64,000 nucleotides of DNA, taken from NCBI RefSeq assembly GCF_000631985.1, contig NZ_JFYN01000001.1, forward strand, positions 1-64,000, written 5' to 3'. Shown one piece after another: positions 10,699 to 20,499 of this stretch. Made by a program: the position numbers and the translations under genes. This DNA is from Pseudomonas sp. RIT288 (GTDB lineage Bacteria > Pseudomonadota > Gammaproteobacteria > Pseudomonadales > Pseudomonadaceae). Numbering within the stretch: position 1 is the stretch's first letter; each line of letters opens with the position of its first letter. The notes below the pieces were generated by a model, which did no database searches, was not told the DNA's origin, and was given only the letters and a program-made list of their open reading frames with translations.

Positions 10699-11493
10699 TT
10701 ACGCTGGCATGTTGCGCGCGTAGAAGATTTCCAGCATTTCGTGTTTCACACGCTCGGTCACCTGAGCACGCTGCTCGGAGGACAGATTGCTGGTGGCGTC
10801 GCCGAACAGGTAATTATCCAGTTCGAAGTTCTTCAGCAGCATTTTGGTGTGGAACAGGTTTTCCTGGTACACGTTCACGTCGGTCATCTGGTACGCGTCG
10901 CGAGTGTCTTCGGAAAGGTAGTTCTGGATCGAATTGATCTCGTGGTCGATGAAGTGCTTGTTGCCTTCAACGTCACGGGTGAAGCCGCGCACACGGTAAT
11001 CCACAGTCACGATGTCCGAGTCGAACTGGTGAATGAGGAAGTTGAGCGCTTTAAGCGGTGAAATGACACCACAGGTCGACACGTCGATGTCCACACGGAA
11101 CGTCGCAATACCGGCGTCCGGATGGATTTCCGGATAGGTATGTACCGTGATGTGACTCTTGTCGAGGTGGGCAAGGATGATTTCGGGCAATGGACCCGGG
11201 GACTCTTCGATCTGGCTGTCAGTCGGGGTCACCGGCTCTTCCGAGATCAGAATCGTGACGCTGGCACCCTGAGGCTCATAGTTCTGACTCGCGATGTTCA
11301 GAATGTTGGCACCAATGATTTCGACAACTTCCGTGAGGATCTGCGTCAGGCGTTCGGCGTTGTACTCTTGGTTGATGTACTCGACGTAAGCCTGCTGGTC
11401 TTGCGGGGTTTCCGCGTAGCAGATGTCATAGATGTTGAAGCTCAAGGTCTTTGTCAGGTTGTTGAACCCGTGGAGCTTGAGTTTGCTTTTCAC
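10699..11493 (-). CDS. speD: S-adenosylmethionine decarboxylase proenzyme
   Basis: Makes decarboxylated SAM for spermidine synthesis. The 264-residue, E. coli-type SpeD carries the autocleavage site in [14 protein letters not shown]113 becomes the pyruvoyl group. The start is GTG at 11493 preceded by AGAGAG; the frame extends to 11535, but those residues are not conserved. A terminator follows. The osmC-like gene upstream is on the same strand but 237 bp away. Confidence 0.96.
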   Translation of the reverse strand: MKSKLKLHGFNNLTKTLSFNIYDICYAETPQDQQAYVEYINQEYNAERLTQILTEVVEIIGANILNIASQNYEPQGASVTILISEEPVTPTDSQIEESPGPLPEIILAHLDKSHITVHTYPEIHPDAGIATFRVDIDVSTCGVISPLKALNFLIHQFDSDIVTVDYRVRGFTRDVEGNKHFIDHEINSIQNYLSEDTRDAYQMTDVNVYQENLFHTKMLLKNFELDNYLFGDATSNLSSEQRAQVTERVKHEMLEIFYARNMPA

Positions 11494-11730
11494 CGTTAAA
11501 AACTCTCTATGTATGCGGCGCAGCCGCGTGATCAAGCATGCCCGTCAAGTGCGAACAACGCACCTGCGTAGGACGGTTAACACCTCTTCGCGATGGCGAT
11601 TTTGGTTATCTGTTCAGGCGGACGATCTGTCGGCTGACCGATCACTGCCCTGAAAAAAGTGGCGCATTATGCAGACGTCAGCGAGGGATCGCCAGAGTCT
11701 GCACTGCTTTTATGATAGTTGAATGTCGGT

Positions 11731-12153
11731 TCAACCGAGTTCGACGATTTCATAATCGTGAGTGATCGCCACGCCGGCCGCGCCGAGCATGATCGAGGCC
11801 GAGCAATACTTCTCGGCAGACAGTTCGATGGCGCGCTTGACCTGGGCTTCTTTCAGGCCCCGGCCCTTGACCACGAAATGCATGTGGATCTTGGTGAACA
11901 CCTTCGGATCTTCGGTCGCGCGCTCGGCTTCGAGGAACGCTTCGCAGCTTTCAACCGCCTGACGCGACTTCTTCAGGATGCTGACCACGTCGAAGTTGCT
12001 GCAACCGCCAACGCCCAGCAGGAGCATTTCCATCGGGCGAACACCCAGATTACGACCACCGGCGTCCGGCGGACCGTCCATGACCACGACATGACCGCTA
12101 CCGGATTCGCCGAGGAACATGGCTTCGCCAGCCCATTGGATGCGTGCCTTCAT
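11731..12153 (-). CDS. OsmC-family peroxiredoxin-like protein
   Basis: 140-residue OsmC/YhfA-type protein; family members reduce organic peroxides with two cysteines. Here C51 (GVGGCSNF) and C117 (AEKYCSAS) occupy the expected positions. ATG at 12153 is supported by GGAG 8 bases upstream; the in-frame TTG at 12159 would sit too close to it. It is divergent from vfr, an arrangement shared with P. aeruginosa. Confidence 0.92.
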   Translation of the reverse strand: MKARIQWAGEAMFLGESGSGHVVVMDGPPDAGGRNLGVRPMEMLLLGVGGCSNFDVVSILKKSRQAVESCEAFLEAERATEDPKVFTKIHMHFVVKGRGLKEAQVKRAIELSAEKYCSASIMLGAAGVAITHDYEIVELG

Positions 12154-12287
12154 CGCCAAGACTCCACTGTAGAAAAAAGGGTCGCCAGCTTAGCACAGGC
12201 CTTTGCTCTGACAGCGCCCGGCGTTCCTAGGACGGATGCCTCAGCTGCGTAGGTAATTTCTCGAATTTTCGACGAAGTGTCTGGTAA

Positions 12288-12314
12288 GCTGGCGCCAATT
12301 CGCTGGCGCCAATT
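12288..12314. repeat. Tandem 13-bp direct repeat upstream of vfr
   Basis: GCTGGCGCCAATT occurs at 12288-12300 and again at 12302-12314, i.e. a 14-bp period. It lies in the osmC-vfr divergent region, 79 bp before the vfr start. Each copy contains the palindrome TGGCGCCA. It could be an operator; no factor is assigned. Confidence 0.75.
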
Positions 12315-12392
12315 GTCAGCCTGTGTAGCGACCGCCTTCAGCGCCTCATAAAAAAATCAAACATCACCGTGCAGTCTTTTCGGGATACAACC

Positions 12393-13037
12393 ATGGTTGC
12401 TATTACCCCCACACCCAGAATCAAGAACCTCGACAAGCTGTTGATGCATTGCCAGCGCCGTCGCCATGCGGCCAAGAGCAACATCATCTGCGCCGGCGAT
12501 CGCTCGGACACGCTGTACTTCATCATCAAAGGTTCGGTCACCATCCTGATCGAGGATGACGACGGTCGGGAAATGATCATCGCCTACCTCAACGCCGGGG
12601 ATTTCTTCGGCGAGCTGGGTTTGTTCGAACAAGCGGGCCAGGAACAGCAGCGCAGCGCCTGGGTGCGGGCCAAGGTTGAATGTGAAATCGCCGAAATCAG
12701 CTACGTGAAGTTCCGCGAACTGTCGCAGCAGGATCCAGACATTCTTTACGTCCTCAGCGGACAAATCGCACAACGTCTGCGCAATACCACGCGCAAGGTC
12801 GGCGATCTGGCGTTTTTCGATGTCACCGGTCGTGTTGCCCGTTGCCTGCTGGAGTTGTGCAAACAGCCTGACGCGATGACCCACCCGGACGGCATGCAGA
12901 TCAAGGTGACCCGTCAGGAAATCGGCCGAATTGTCGGTTGTTCGCGGGAGATGGTCGGTCGCGTGCTCAAGGATCTTGAAGAACGCAACCTGGTCGATGT
13001 GAAAGGCAAGACCATGGTGGTCTTCGGCACGCGCTAA
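12393..13037 (+). CDS. vfr: cAMP receptor protein-like regulator Vfr
   Basis: 214-residue CRP-family transcription factor. The N-terminal cAMP-binding domain has the phosphate-binding cassette GELGLFEQ and RSAWVRAK. The C-terminal helix-turn-helix is [18 protein letters not shown] (about 170-190). In P. aeruginosa, Vfr controls virulence and quorum sensing; in other pseudomonads Crp/Vfr has different targets. ATG at 12393 gives the known MVAIT start; an ATG at 12369 is rejected. The stop codon sits in the loop of a small hairpin (13030-13042). It is convergent with the lipoate-ligase-like gene. Confidence 0.96.
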   Translation: MVAITPTPRIKNLDKLLMHCQRRRHAAKSNIICAGDRSDTLYFIIKGSVTILIEDDDGREMIIAYLNAGDFFGELGLFEQAGQEQQRSAWVRAKVECEIAEISYVKFRELSQQDPDILYVLSGQIAQRLRNTTRKVGDLAFFDVTGRVARCLLELCKQPDAMTHPDGMQIKVTRQEIGRIVGCSREMVGRVLKDLEERNLVDVKGKTMVVFGTR

Positions 13038-13047
13038 GCGCGCAAAA

Positions 13048-13746
13048 TCAGGCGCTGTAGACCTGCGCCAGCATCAGACGAAACAGCTCATCCAGACGCG
13101 CCAATGCCGTTGGCGCGACGAATTTCTCATGCAGGGCGATGTGGCTTTCGGCCCGCACCCGCTGCTCCAGACCGCAAGCCTCGTTGAAGCGATTGACCGC
13201 TGCAACCATCGACTCGCGCTCGTTATCCATCAGCATCGCCCCGTGCACCAGCCCCACCGGACGTTGACCGCCCTGACTCTGGCGCCAGCGCTGAGCGGTG
13301 CCGACCATCTTGCGGCCGTCGAGATTGACGTTGAAACGACCGTCGCAGAACGCGCCGTCGATTTCGCCCAACGACGACACACCGCCCAACTCATCCAGCA
13401 ACTCACAAATCGGATCGCACAGACGCCGGTAGCCGGTTTCGATGCGGTTCAGATCACCCTCGCTGCGGGGTGGGGCGTAGACCAACGCGATGTTGATGGT
13501 TGAAGCGGATTGCGGGACCGGTTCACCGCCGGTTTCCCGCAACAAGACTGGCCAACCGGCAGCGGCGGAGACTTCGCAGGCATGTTCGAAGCCGGGCAGA
13601 CGATTGAGCCGGCGCGGCATGACCAGGGCACGATCGCTGGGTTGCCAGAACAGGAGGCCAAATTCGGCATCGCCGGCGCAGACCGAAGCGAGCAAGTCCT
13701 GTTCGGCTTGCAGGCCGGTTTCGATGGGGAGGGAGACAGGGATCAT
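13048..13746 (-). CDS. Lipoate-protein ligase-like (BPL/LplA/LipB fold) protein
   Basis: 232-residue member of the biotin/lipoate protein ligase fold. It shows the substrate-binding ETGGEPVPQ loop (a degenerate form of the RRxSGGGAV loop in LplA) and the catalytic-lysine segment GRKMVGTAQRW. It might be a lipoyl or octanoyl transferase, but the altered first motif leaves the exact activity open. It is single, convergent with vfr (10 bp apart), and followed upstream by a REP pair. Confidence 0.75.
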   Translation of the reverse strand: MIPVSLPIETGLQAEQDLLASVCAGDAEFGLLFWQPSDRALVMPRRLNRLPGFEHACEVSAAAGWPVLLRETGGEPVPQSASTINIALVYAPPRSEGDLNRIETGYRRLCDPICELLDELGGVSSLGEIDGAFCDGRFNVNLDGRKMVGTAQRWRQSQGGQRPVGLVHGAMLMDNERESMVAAVNRFNEACGLEQRVRAESHIALHEKFVAPTALARLDELFRLMLAQVYSA

Positions 13747-13790
13747 AAGGTTTCCGTAGGACGTTCAGTCTGAGGTGAATCTTATGTCGT

Positions 13791-13859
13791 CATCGCGAGC
13801 AGGCTCACTCCTACAGGGGGAACGCATTCCAAATGTAGGAGTGAGCCCGCTCGCGATGG
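13791..13859. repeat. REP pair (GCGAGCAGG type)
   Basis: Inverted arms CATCGCGAGCAGGCTCACTC and its complement at 13831-13859, separated by about 15 bp. It lies between the lipoate-ligase-like gene and the 3' end of trpC and may also act as the end structure of the trpGDC transcript. Confidence 0.88.
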
Positions 13860-13880
13860 CGTCTACTCGGTCTGACTGGG

Positions 13881-14717
13881 TCAGTCGAGGGTCGAACCAC
13901 TGACCGGAACGCCACGCTCCGGGAAGAACAGGCGCTGCAGTTCGGTGCCTGGGCTTTCCGCGCGCATGAACGCTTCGCCGACCAGGAACGCATAAACGTC
14001 GCTGATTTCCATCAACTCGACATCGGCACGGTTGAGAATGCCACTCTCGGTGATCACCAGACGATCGCGCGGGATGCGCGGCAGCAGGTCGAGGGTGGTT
14101 TCCAGGCTCACGTCGAAGGTGTGCAGGTTGCGGTTGTTGACCCCGACCAGTGGCGTGTCGAGGGTTTTCAGCGCGCGTTCCAGCTCATCGCCGTCGTGCA
14201 CTTCCACCAGCACGTCGAGACCGACGCCTTTGGCGACCGAGGCCAGCTCAGCCATTTTCACGTCGTCCAGTGCGGAGACGATCAACAGCACGCAGTCGGC
14301 GCCCAGCGCGCGGGCTTCGACGATCTGGTATGGATCGATCATGAAGTCCTTGCGGATCACTGGCAATTTGCAAGCGGCGCGGGCCTGTTGCAGGTAGGCA
14401 TCGGCGCCCTGGAAGTAGTCGATATCGGTCAGTACGGACAGACAGGTCGCCCCGCCCTTCTCGTAGCTCTTGGCGATGTCGGCAGGCACGAAGTTCTCGC
14501 GGATCACACCTTTGCTCGGCGAAGCCTTCTTGATTTCGGCGATTACCGCCGGCTGTTTCTTCTTGGCCTGCGCCAGCAGTGCCTGGGCAAAACCACGGGG
14601 TGCATCGGCCGCCTTGGCCAGACTTTCCAGCTCGCTCAGGCTGACGCGAGCGCTGCGCTCGGCGACTTCCTGGACTTTGCGCGCCAGAATGTTTTCCAGA
14701 ACCGTCGGTACACTCAT
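13881..14717 (-). CDS. trpC: Indole-3-glycerol phosphate synthase
   Basis: Tryptophan pathway enzyme that closes the indole ring of CdRP to form indole-3-glycerol phosphate. The 278-residue beta/alpha barrel shows [11 protein letters not shown] near the N-terminus, the phosphate-binding VITESGI segment and LVGVNNRNL. It is the last gene of trpGDC and overlaps trpD by 4 bp (ATGA), implying translational coupling. Confidence 0.97.
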   Translation of the reverse strand: MSVPTVLENILARKVQEVAERSARVSLSELESLAKAADAPRGFAQALLAQAKKKQPAVIAEIKKASPSKGVIRENFVPADIAKSYEKGGATCLSVLTDIDYFQGADAYLQQARAACKLPVIRKDFMIDPYQIVEARALGADCVLLIVSALDDVKMAELASVAKGVGLDVLVEVHDGDELERALKTLDTPLVGVNNRNLHTFDVSLETTLDLLPRIPRDRLVITESGILNRADVELMEISDVYAFLVGEAFMRAESPGTELQRLFFPERGVPVSGSTLD

Positions 14718-15763
14718 CCCTCATTCTCCACTTTGAATACCGCGGTAAAGGCACCCAACTCCTCGAGTTTTTCCCGAGCAAGACCGGTGTGCAGAGCGTC
14801 GTGCGCAAGCGCCACGCCTTCTTTGAGACTGGTCGCCAGGTCAGCGGCATACAGCGCCGCACCGGCATTGAGCACAATCATTTCGGCAGCCTTCTGGCCG
14901 TTTTCGGTCTTGCGCTTGCCCAGCGCATCGCGGATCAACGCCAGCGAGGCTTCCGGGCCTTCGACCGAGAGGCCGTGCAGGCTCTGGCTCTTCATGCCCA
15001 GATCTTCCGGCTCGACCCAATACTCAGTGATCTCGTTGTTCTTCAGCTCAGCGACAAAGGTCGGCGCGGCGAGACTGAACTCGTCCAGACCGTCCTTCGA
15101 GTGCACCACCAGCACGTGCTTGCTACCCAAGCGCTGCAAGACTTCTGCCAACGGCCGGCACAGCGCGGGCGTAAACACGCCCACCACCTGATGTTTGACA
15201 CCGGCCGGATTCGTAAGCGGGCCGAGCATGTTGAACAACGTGCGCAGGCCGAGATCGCGGCGCGGGCCGGCGGCGTACTTCATGGCTTTGTGGTGAGTCT
15301 GGGCAAACATGAAACCGATGCCGACGTTGTCGATACAACGGGCAACCTGCACCGGCGTCAGGTTGAGATAGATACCGGCGGCTTCCAACAAGTCGGCGCT
15401 GCCGCTCTTGCCCGATACCGCACGGTTGCCGTGCTTGGCCACGGTGCAACCGGCTGCCGCGACGACAAACGCGGACGCCGTCGACACGTTGAAAATGTTC
15501 GCACCGTCACCGCCGGTACCGACCACATCGACCACGCCGTCGAGGGTCTTGAGTTCGACCTGGTCGGCCAGTTCACGCATTACCGAAACGGCGCCGACGA
15601 TTTCGTCGATGCTCTCGCTCTTCATGCGCATGGCCATCATGAATGCGCCGATCTGCGCTTCGGTGCATTGACCGGTCATGATTTCGCGCATCACGTCGCG
15701 CATTTCTTCGGTGCTGAGGTCGAGGTGTTCGACGATACGGCTCAGGGCTGTCTTGATATTCAT
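14714..15763 (-). CDS. trpD: Anthranilate phosphoribosyltransferase
   Basis: Transfers phosphoribosyl from PRPP to anthranilate. The 349-residue product has the PRPP-binding motif [16 protein letters not shown] (about 79-94) and [15 protein letters not shown]. It is the middle gene of trpGDC: it starts 8 bp after trpG and overlaps trpC at its end. Confidence 0.97.
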   Translation of the reverse strand: MNIKTALSRIVEHLDLSTEEMRDVMREIMTGQCTEAQIGAFMMAMRMKSESIDEIVGAVSVMRELADQVELKTLDGVVDVVGTGGDGANIFNVSTASAFVVAAAGCTVAKHGNRAVSGKSGSADLLEAAGIYLNLTPVQVARCIDNVGIGFMFAQTHHKAMKYAAGPRRDLGLRTLFNMLGPLTNPAGVKHQVVGVFTPALCRPLAEVLQRLGSKHVLVVHSKDGLDEFSLAAPTFVAELKNNEITEYWVEPEDLGMKSQSLHGLSVEGPEASLALIRDALGKRKTENGQKAAEMIVLNAGAALYAADLATSLKEGVALAHDALHTGLAREKLEELGAFTAVFKVENEG

Positions 15764-15771
15764 GGGAGTCC

Positions 15772-16365
15772 TTAGCGCGTGCCGCCGGTTTGTTTGAGGA
15801 AGTTGGCAAACAGTTCATGGCCCTGCTCGGTCAGGATCGACTCAGGGTGGAACTGTACGCCCTCAATGTTCAGGGTTTTGTGCCGCAGGCCCATGATTTC
15901 GTCGACCGAGCCGTCATCGTGCTGCGTCCACGCGGTCAGCTCCAGGCACTCGGGCAAAGTATCGTGCTTGACGATCAAAGAGTGGTAGCGGGTAACCGTC
16001 AGCGGATGATTCAGACCGGCGAAAACGCCCTTGTCCTCATGGAATACCGGACTAGTCTTACCGTGCATCACCTGGCGGGCACGCACGACATCGCCGCCGA
16101 AGGCCTGACCGATGGACTGATGGCCCAGACACACGCCGAGGATCGGCAGTTTGCCGGCGAAATGCTTGATGGCCTCGATGGAAATGCCGGCTTCAGTCGG
16201 CGTGCACGGGCCTGGCGAAACCACGATGCGCTCAGGGTTGAGCGCTTCGATTTCGGCGACGGTCAGTTCGTCGTTGCGCACGACTTTGACCTCGGCACCC
16301 AGCTCGCCGAGGTACTGCACAACGTTGTAAGTAAAGGAGTCGTAGTTGTCGATCATCAGCAACAT
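15772..16365 (-). CDS. trpG: Anthranilate synthase component II (glutamine amidotransferase)
   Basis: Glutaminase subunit that supplies ammonia to TrpE. The 197-residue class I GATase has the nucleophile C79 in GVCLGHQS and the C-terminal HPES pair. [11 protein letters not shown] at 16365 is the family start, although the frame is open to 16476. It heads trpGDC. It is preceded by a Trp-rich leader frame at 16529-16615; its partner subunit trpE lies about 2.5 kb away behind estA. Confidence 0.97.
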   Translation of the reverse strand: MLLMIDNYDSFTYNVVQYLGELGAEVKVVRNDELTVAEIEALNPERIVVSPGPCTPTEAGISIEAIKHFAGKLPILGVCLGHQSIGQAFGGDVVRARQVMHGKTSPVFHEDKGVFAGLNHPLTVTRYHSLIVKHDTLPECLELTAWTQHDDGSVDEIMGLRHKTLNIEGVQFHPESILTEQGHELFANFLKQTGGTR

Positions 16366-16505
16366 GGCGTTTCGAACCTCTTGAATTCTGATTTGAGGAC
16401 AGCCTTCGAATGACTTGCCCGCAGGGCGTTGCACGATGTCGGACGCGCAGGTGGCGTCGGCACAGCGGCATTTCAAACGGGCAAGGAAGGCAAAGCGATA
16501 CAGAT

Positions 16506-16518
16506 CCGGCCGGGCCGG
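16506..16518 (-). promoter_or_regulatory. GC hairpin following the trpGDC leader peptide
   Basis: CCGGC-CGG-GCCGG hairpin starting 10 nt after the leader stop codon. The same spacing and similar GCCGGC sequence follow the trpE leader tail. It has no clean U-tract, so the termination mechanism is unproven. The rest of 16366-16772 (407 bp) shows only this leader and presumed promoters for trpG and estA. Confidence 0.55.
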
Positions 16519-16528
16519 CAGAAAAGAT

Positions 16529-16615
16529 TCAGGCGCGCCAACGCCAACGGGCGTGTGCCTTGATGACTTGATCCAGAAGTTTGCTGACGATCAACACGGG
16601 GAAGGTCTCGTTCAT
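16529..16615 (-). CDS. trpGDC leader peptide (28 aa, Trp-rich end)
   Basis: A 28-codon frame opens at ATG 16615-16613 and ends at TGA 16531-16529, 163 bp before trpG. The peptide ends [13 protein letters not shown], with two Trp codons just before the stop. The last 18 nt (TGGCGTTGGCGCGCCTGA) are identical to the end of gph in front of trpE. A Trp-codon leader ahead of trp genes is the classic attenuation arrangement, and attenuation of trpE and trpGDC has been reported in P. putida. The assignment rests on position, codons and the repeat, not on expression data. Confidence 0.75.
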   Translation of the reverse strand: MNETFPVLIVSKLLDQVIKAHARWRWRA

Positions 16616-16772
16616 ACGTTCCGGCACAGTAACTTAGCTGGGCAGAGCGTGCAATATGGCGGGGCTGACGGGGGACAAAACTAAGGGGGGCTTCGCGACC
16701 GATGGCAAAAGGCCGGAAGTTTTTGGTACTGTCGTTTCGTTCACCTACAACAATAAATAAACGGACTTGCTC

Positions 16773-18683
16773 ATGATCAAACAGACGTTGTTTGTACCGC
16801 TCGCCGGTTGCCTGCTCGCCATGGCTTGCGCCCAGGCGTACGCAGCACCCGCACCTTATTCCAACTTCATCGTCTTCGGCGACAGCCTGAACGATGCCGG
16901 GACTTTCAAGGATACCGGCGGTCCGGCCGGTGCCACGCAACGCTACACCAACCGCACCGGCCCGCTGTACAAGGACGGCACCGGGGAAAACCGCAACCTC
17001 AACGCCACCCAGATCATCGGCGGCAAACTCGGTTTCAGTCCCGATCAGACCGCCTCCTCGTCCTCGGCTGTACGTGCCGGTGAAGGTCTTGCAGATGGCA
17101 ACAACTGGGCGGTGGGTGGTTACCGGACCGACCAGATTCTCGACTCGATTACCACGCAGTCCGCCACCGGCGAACGCACCCGAAGCGGTTACCTGCCTTC
17201 GAACGGCTTCCGCGCCGACCCGAATGCGCTGTATTACCTGTCCGGGGGCGGCAATGACTTCCTTCAGGGCCGCGTACTCAGTCTCGATCAGGCCAGCTCG
17301 GCGGCCGATCGCCTGGCCGACAGCGCCCGTACGCTGCAAGGCGCCGGCGCCAAATACATCATGGTCTGGCTGCTGCCGGACATCGGCCTGACCCCGGCCA
17401 TCAACGGCTCACCACTGCAGAGCTTTACCTCGCAGCTCAGTGCCCGGTTCAACACCGAACTGGTCAGCCAGCTGCAAGGCATCAACGCCGAAATCATTCC
17501 GCTGAACATTCCGGTGCTGCTCAAAGAAGCGTTCGCCAACCCGGCGCAGTTCGGCCTCGCGACCGACCAGAACCTGACGGCCACCTGCTTCAGCGGCAAC
17601 AGTTGCACCGAGAACGCCCGATACGGCATCAACAGCGCCACACCGGATCCGACCAAGCTGATCTACAACGACTCGGTGCACCCGACCGAAGCCGGCCAGC
17701 GCCTGATTGCCGACTACGCCTATTCGCTGCTGGCCGCCCCTTGGGAGCTGACCTTGCTGCCGGAAATGGCCCAAGGTTCGTTGCGCGCGCATCAGGATGA
17801 ACTGCGCAATCAATGGCTGGCCGATTGGGAAAAATGGCAAGCCGTGGGCCAATGGCGCGCCATCGTTGCCGGCGGCGGTCAACATCAGGACTTCGACGGC
17901 CAGCACAGCGCCGCCAGTGCCGATGGCAACGGCTACAACCTGAACATCGGCGGCAGCTATCGCGTCAACGAAGCCTGGCGCGTCGGTCTGGCCGCAGGTT
18001 TCTATCAACAGAAACTCGAAGCCGGCGACGCCGACTCGGAATACAAACTCAACTCCTACATGGGCACCGCATTCGCCCAGTATCAGCAAAACCGCTGGTG
18101 GGGCGATCTGGCGATGACCGCCGGCAAACTCGACTACGACAGCCTCAAGCGCAAATTCCAGCTCGGGGTCAACGAGCGCGGGGAGAAGGGCGATACTGAC
18201 GGCTACGTGCTGGCGATCAGCGGCCGAATCGGCTACGACATCGCACAGCAGGCCAGCAGCCCGTGGCACCTGTCGCCATTCGTCAGCGCCGATTTTGGCA
18301 AGGTCGAGGTCGACGGTTACTCGGAAAAAGGCGCGGATTCCACAGCGCTGACCTTCGATGACCAGTCGCGCAACTCGCGGCGCCTGGGCCTGGGCATCCA
18401 GGGCAAGTACCAGATCACCGCGCAGACCGAAGTGTTCGGCGAGTTCGCTCATGAACGTGAGTACAACGACGACCGCCAGGATCTGACCATCAACCTCAAC
18501 AGCCTGCCGGGCAACCGTTTCACCCTCGAAGGCTACGAGCCGCAGACCAACCTCAATCGCCTGAACCTGGGCGTGAGCCACAAGCTCACGCAGGACCTGG
18601 CGTTGCGCGCCAGCTACAACGTGCGCAAGGATGATGACTTTACCCAGCAGGGGGTTAATGTCGGGGTCAGTCTCGATTTCTGA
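16773..18683 (+). CDS. estA: Autotransporter GDSL esterase EstA
   Basis: Outer-membrane-anchored esterase of 636 residues. Signal peptide 1-25 (ending AYA) is followed by a GDSL passenger domain (nucleophile S38 in FGDSLND; catalytic pair D300/H303 in NDSVHP) and a C-terminal autotransporter beta-barrel (about 350-636) ending in the outer-membrane phenylalanine (SLDF). P. aeruginosa EstA affects rhamnolipid production and motility. ATG at 16773 is preferred to the TTG at 16767. It sits between the divided trp operons, convergent with trpE. Confidence 0.95.
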   Translation: MIKQTLFVPLAGCLLAMACAQAYAAPAPYSNFIVFGDSLNDAGTFKDTGGPAGATQRYTNRTGPLYKDGTGENRNLNATQIIGGKLGFSPDQTASSSSAVRAGEGLADGNNWAVGGYRTDQILDSITTQSATGERTRSGYLPSNGFRADPNALYYLSGGGNDFLQGRVLSLDQASSAADRLADSARTLQGAGAKYIMVWLLPDIGLTPAINGSPLQSFTSQLSARFNTELVSQLQGINAEIIPLNIPVLLKEAFANPAQFGLATDQNLTATCFSGNSCTENARYGINSATPDPTKLIYNDSVHPTEAGQRLIADYAYSLLAAPWELTLLPEMAQGSLRAHQDELRNQWLADWEKWQAVGQWRAIVAGGGQHQDFDGQHSAASADGNGYNLNIGGSYRVNEAWRVGLAAGFYQQKLEAGDADSEYKLNSYMGTAFAQYQQNRWWGDLAMTAGKLDYDSLKRKFQLGVNERGEKGDTDGYVLAISGRIGYDIAQQASSPWHLSPFVSADFGKVEVDGYSEKGADSTALTFDDQSRNSRRLGLGIQGKYQITAQTEVFGEFAHEREYNDDRQDLTINLNSLPGNRFTLEGYEPQTNLNRLNLGVSHKLTQDLALRASYNVRKDDDFTQQGVNVGVSLDF

Positions 18684-18694
18684 GGCTGAAAGGC

Positions 18695-18724
18695 AAAAGA
18701 TCGCAGGCTGCGCCAGTTCCTACA
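18695..18724. repeat. Single REP copy (GATCGCAG type)
   Basis: AAAAGATCGCAGGCTGCGCC followed by AGTTCCTACA, a slightly diverged single arm just after estA. Confidence 0.7.
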
Positions 18725-18741
18725 GGGTTTAGCGCAGGCAT

Positions 18742-18779
18742 AAAAAACGCGGTGCCCTCACAGGCGCCGCGTTTTTTTT
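18742..18779. terminator. Terminator between estA and trpE
   Basis: Stem AAAAAACGCGG-GCC with GGC-CCGCGTTTTTT (18742-18756 / about 18763-18777), containing one internal mismatch. It has a long T-run on the estA side and an A-run usable from trpE. Confidence 0.88.
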
Positions 18780-18798
18780 ATGGCTGAACACAAGCAAA

Positions 18799-18889
18799 TG
18801 TAGGCGTTAGCCTGCTCGCGATGGCGGTGGAACAGTCAACATCAAGGTGAATGTCAGACCGAAATCGCGAGCAGGCTCACTCCTACAGG
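18799..18889. repeat. REP pair (GCGAGCAGG type)
   Basis: Outward arms TGTAGGCGTTAGCCTGCTCG and CGCGAGCAGGCTCACTCC are separated by about 40 bp. It lies between the estA terminator and the 3' end of trpE. Confidence 0.82.
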
Positions 18890-18902
18890 GGTTTTGCGTG
18901 GA

Positions 18903-20384
18903 TCAGGCGTCCGGGGTCTGCTCAGCCAGGGCCACGGCGCGGAACATCGCGCGGCGTTTGTTCAGGGTTTCTTCCCATTCCAGCGCCGGCACCGAGTCGG
19001 CAACGATGCCGCCACCGGCCTGCACGTGCAGTTCGCCGTTCTTGATCACCGCGGTACGAATCGCAATCGCGGTGTCCATGTTGCCGTTCCAGGCGAAGTA
19101 ACCGACCGCGCCGCCATACACGCCACGCTTGACCGGCTCCAGCTCGTCGATGATTTCCATCGCACGGATCTTCGGCGCGCCAGACAAGGTGCCCGCCGGC
19201 AGAATCGCCCGCAGCGCGTCCATCGCGGTCAGCCCGGCCTTCAACTGGCCGGTGACGTTGGAGACGATGTGCATCACGTTGGAATAACGCTCGATAACCA
19301 TTTTCTCGGTGAGTTTCACCGAGCCGATTTCCGAAACGCGTCCAGTGTCGTTACGACCGAGGTCGATCAGCATCAGGTGCTCGGCGATCTCTTTGTCGTC
19401 CGACAGCAGGTCTTCTTCCAGCGCCAGATCCGCTTCTTCGGTAGCGCCACGCGGCCGAGTACCGGCAATCGGGCGCACGGTGATCAGGTTGTCTTCGACC
19501 CGCACCAGCACTTCCGGCGAACTGCCGACGACGTGGAAGTCGCCGAAGTTGAAGAAGTACATGTACGGCGTCGGGTTGAAGCAACGCAGGGCACGATAGA
19601 GGTCGATTGGCGCAGCCTTGAAGTCAATCGACATGCGCTGCGACGGCACGACCTGCATGCAGTCACCGGCGAGGATGTATTCCTTGATGGTGTCGACGGC
19701 TTTTTCGTAGTCGCTCTGGGTGAAACTGGAGCGGAACAGCGGATCAGCCGCTTGTTGCTTGCTGAAATCCAGGCCACGGCGCGGGGTGATCGGCTGGCGC
19801 AGTTTCTCCAGCAACGCCTGCAATTGCGCCTGGCCCTGCTCGTAAGCATCGGCTTGCGCCGGGTCAGCGAGGACAATCGCGTGCATCTTGCCGGCGAGGT
19901 TGTCGAACACCACCACCGCATCAGACACCATCAGCAGAATGTCCGGCACGCCCAGTGGGTCCGGGTTCGGGCACTTGCCCAGACGCTTCTCGACATAACG
20001 CACACAGTCATAACCGAAGTAACCGACCAGGCCACCGTTGAAACGCGGCAGACCGGCGATGGTCGGTACGTTGTAGCGGGCCTTGAAGGTTTCGACGAAG
20101 GCCAGCGGATCTTCGACGTCATGGCTTTCGGTCTCGACGCCATCGACGGTGATGCTCACGTGATGGTCGTGCACCCGCAGCACGGTGCGGCACGGCAGGC
20201 CGATGATCGAGTAACGGCCCCATTTCTCGCCGCCCTGCACCGATTCGAGCAGGTAGGAGTTGGGCTGGTCGGCCAGTTTCAGGTAGATCGACAGCGGCGT
20301 GTCGAAGTCGGCCAGGGTTTCGCAGGCCAACGGAATGCGGTTGTAGCCGTCAGCGGCCAAACGCAGGAATTCTTCGCGGATCAT
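18903..20384 (-). CDS. trpE: Anthranilate synthase component I
   Basis: Chorismate-utilising subunit that forms anthranilate using ammonia from TrpG. The 493-residue product has the N-terminal Trp-binding feedback region ([15 protein letters not shown]) and the C-terminal catalytic domain with [19 protein letters not shown] and [14 protein letters not shown]. It is transcribed leftward after rpe and gph; 70 bp separate it from the gph stop. That gap holds a GC hairpin, and the gph tail supplies two Trp codons, suggesting attenuation control. Confidence 0.97.
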   Translation of the reverse strand: MIREEFLRLAADGYNRIPLACETLADFDTPLSIYLKLADQPNSYLLESVQGGEKWGRYSIIGLPCRTVLRVHDHHVSITVDGVETESHDVEDPLAFVETFKARYNVPTIAGLPRFNGGLVGYFGYDCVRYVEKRLGKCPNPDPLGVPDILLMVSDAVVVFDNLAGKMHAIVLADPAQADAYEQGQAQLQALLEKLRQPITPRRGLDFSKQQAADPLFRSSFTQSDYEKAVDTIKEYILAGDCMQVVPSQRMSIDFKAAPIDLYRALRCFNPTPYMYFFNFGDFHVVGSSPEVLVRVEDNLITVRPIAGTRPRGATEEADLALEEDLLSDDKEIAEHLMLIDLGRNDTGRVSEIGSVKLTEKMVIERYSNVMHIVSNVTGQLKAGLTAMDALRAILPAGTLSGAPKIRAMEIIDELEPVKRGVYGGAVGYFAWNGNMDTAIAIRTAVIKNGELHVQAGGGIVADSVPALEWEETLNKRRAMFRAVALAEQTPDA

Positions 20385-20430
20385 GAGGTGCCTCGTGGTG
20401 TGAGGTGCTAACAGTCAGGTATGCAAACGC

Positions 20431-20444
20431 GCCGGCAAGCCGGC
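20431..20444 (-). promoter_or_regulatory. GC hairpin preceding trpE
   Basis: GCCGGC-AA-GCCGGC (20431-20436, 20439-20444) begins 10 nt after the gph/leader stop codon, the same spacing as at trpG. In RNA it would form a stem next to GCGUUU. Its role in attenuation is inferred. Confidence 0.55.
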
Positions 20445-20454
20445 CAGGAACCAG

Positions 20455-20499
20455 TCAGGCGCGCCAACGCCAGCGGGCCAGGGCCTTGATGACTTTCAT
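20455..20499 (-). CDS. trpE leader peptide nested in the 3' end of gph
   Basis: An in-frame ATG at 20499-20497 inside gph could start a 14-residue peptide ([14 protein letters not shown]) sharing the gph stop codon. Even without independent initiation, ribosomes finishing gph translate the same two Trp codons just before the hairpin. The sequence matches the end of the separate trpG leader in 8 of its last 9 residues. Confidence 0.5.
   Translation of the reverse strand: MKVIKALARWRWRA

Noticed and set aside
16473..17339. 288-codon open frame antisense to the start of estA and overlapping the trpG leader
   Set aside because: No family resemblance; estA is well supported and the leader peptide lies in another frame.
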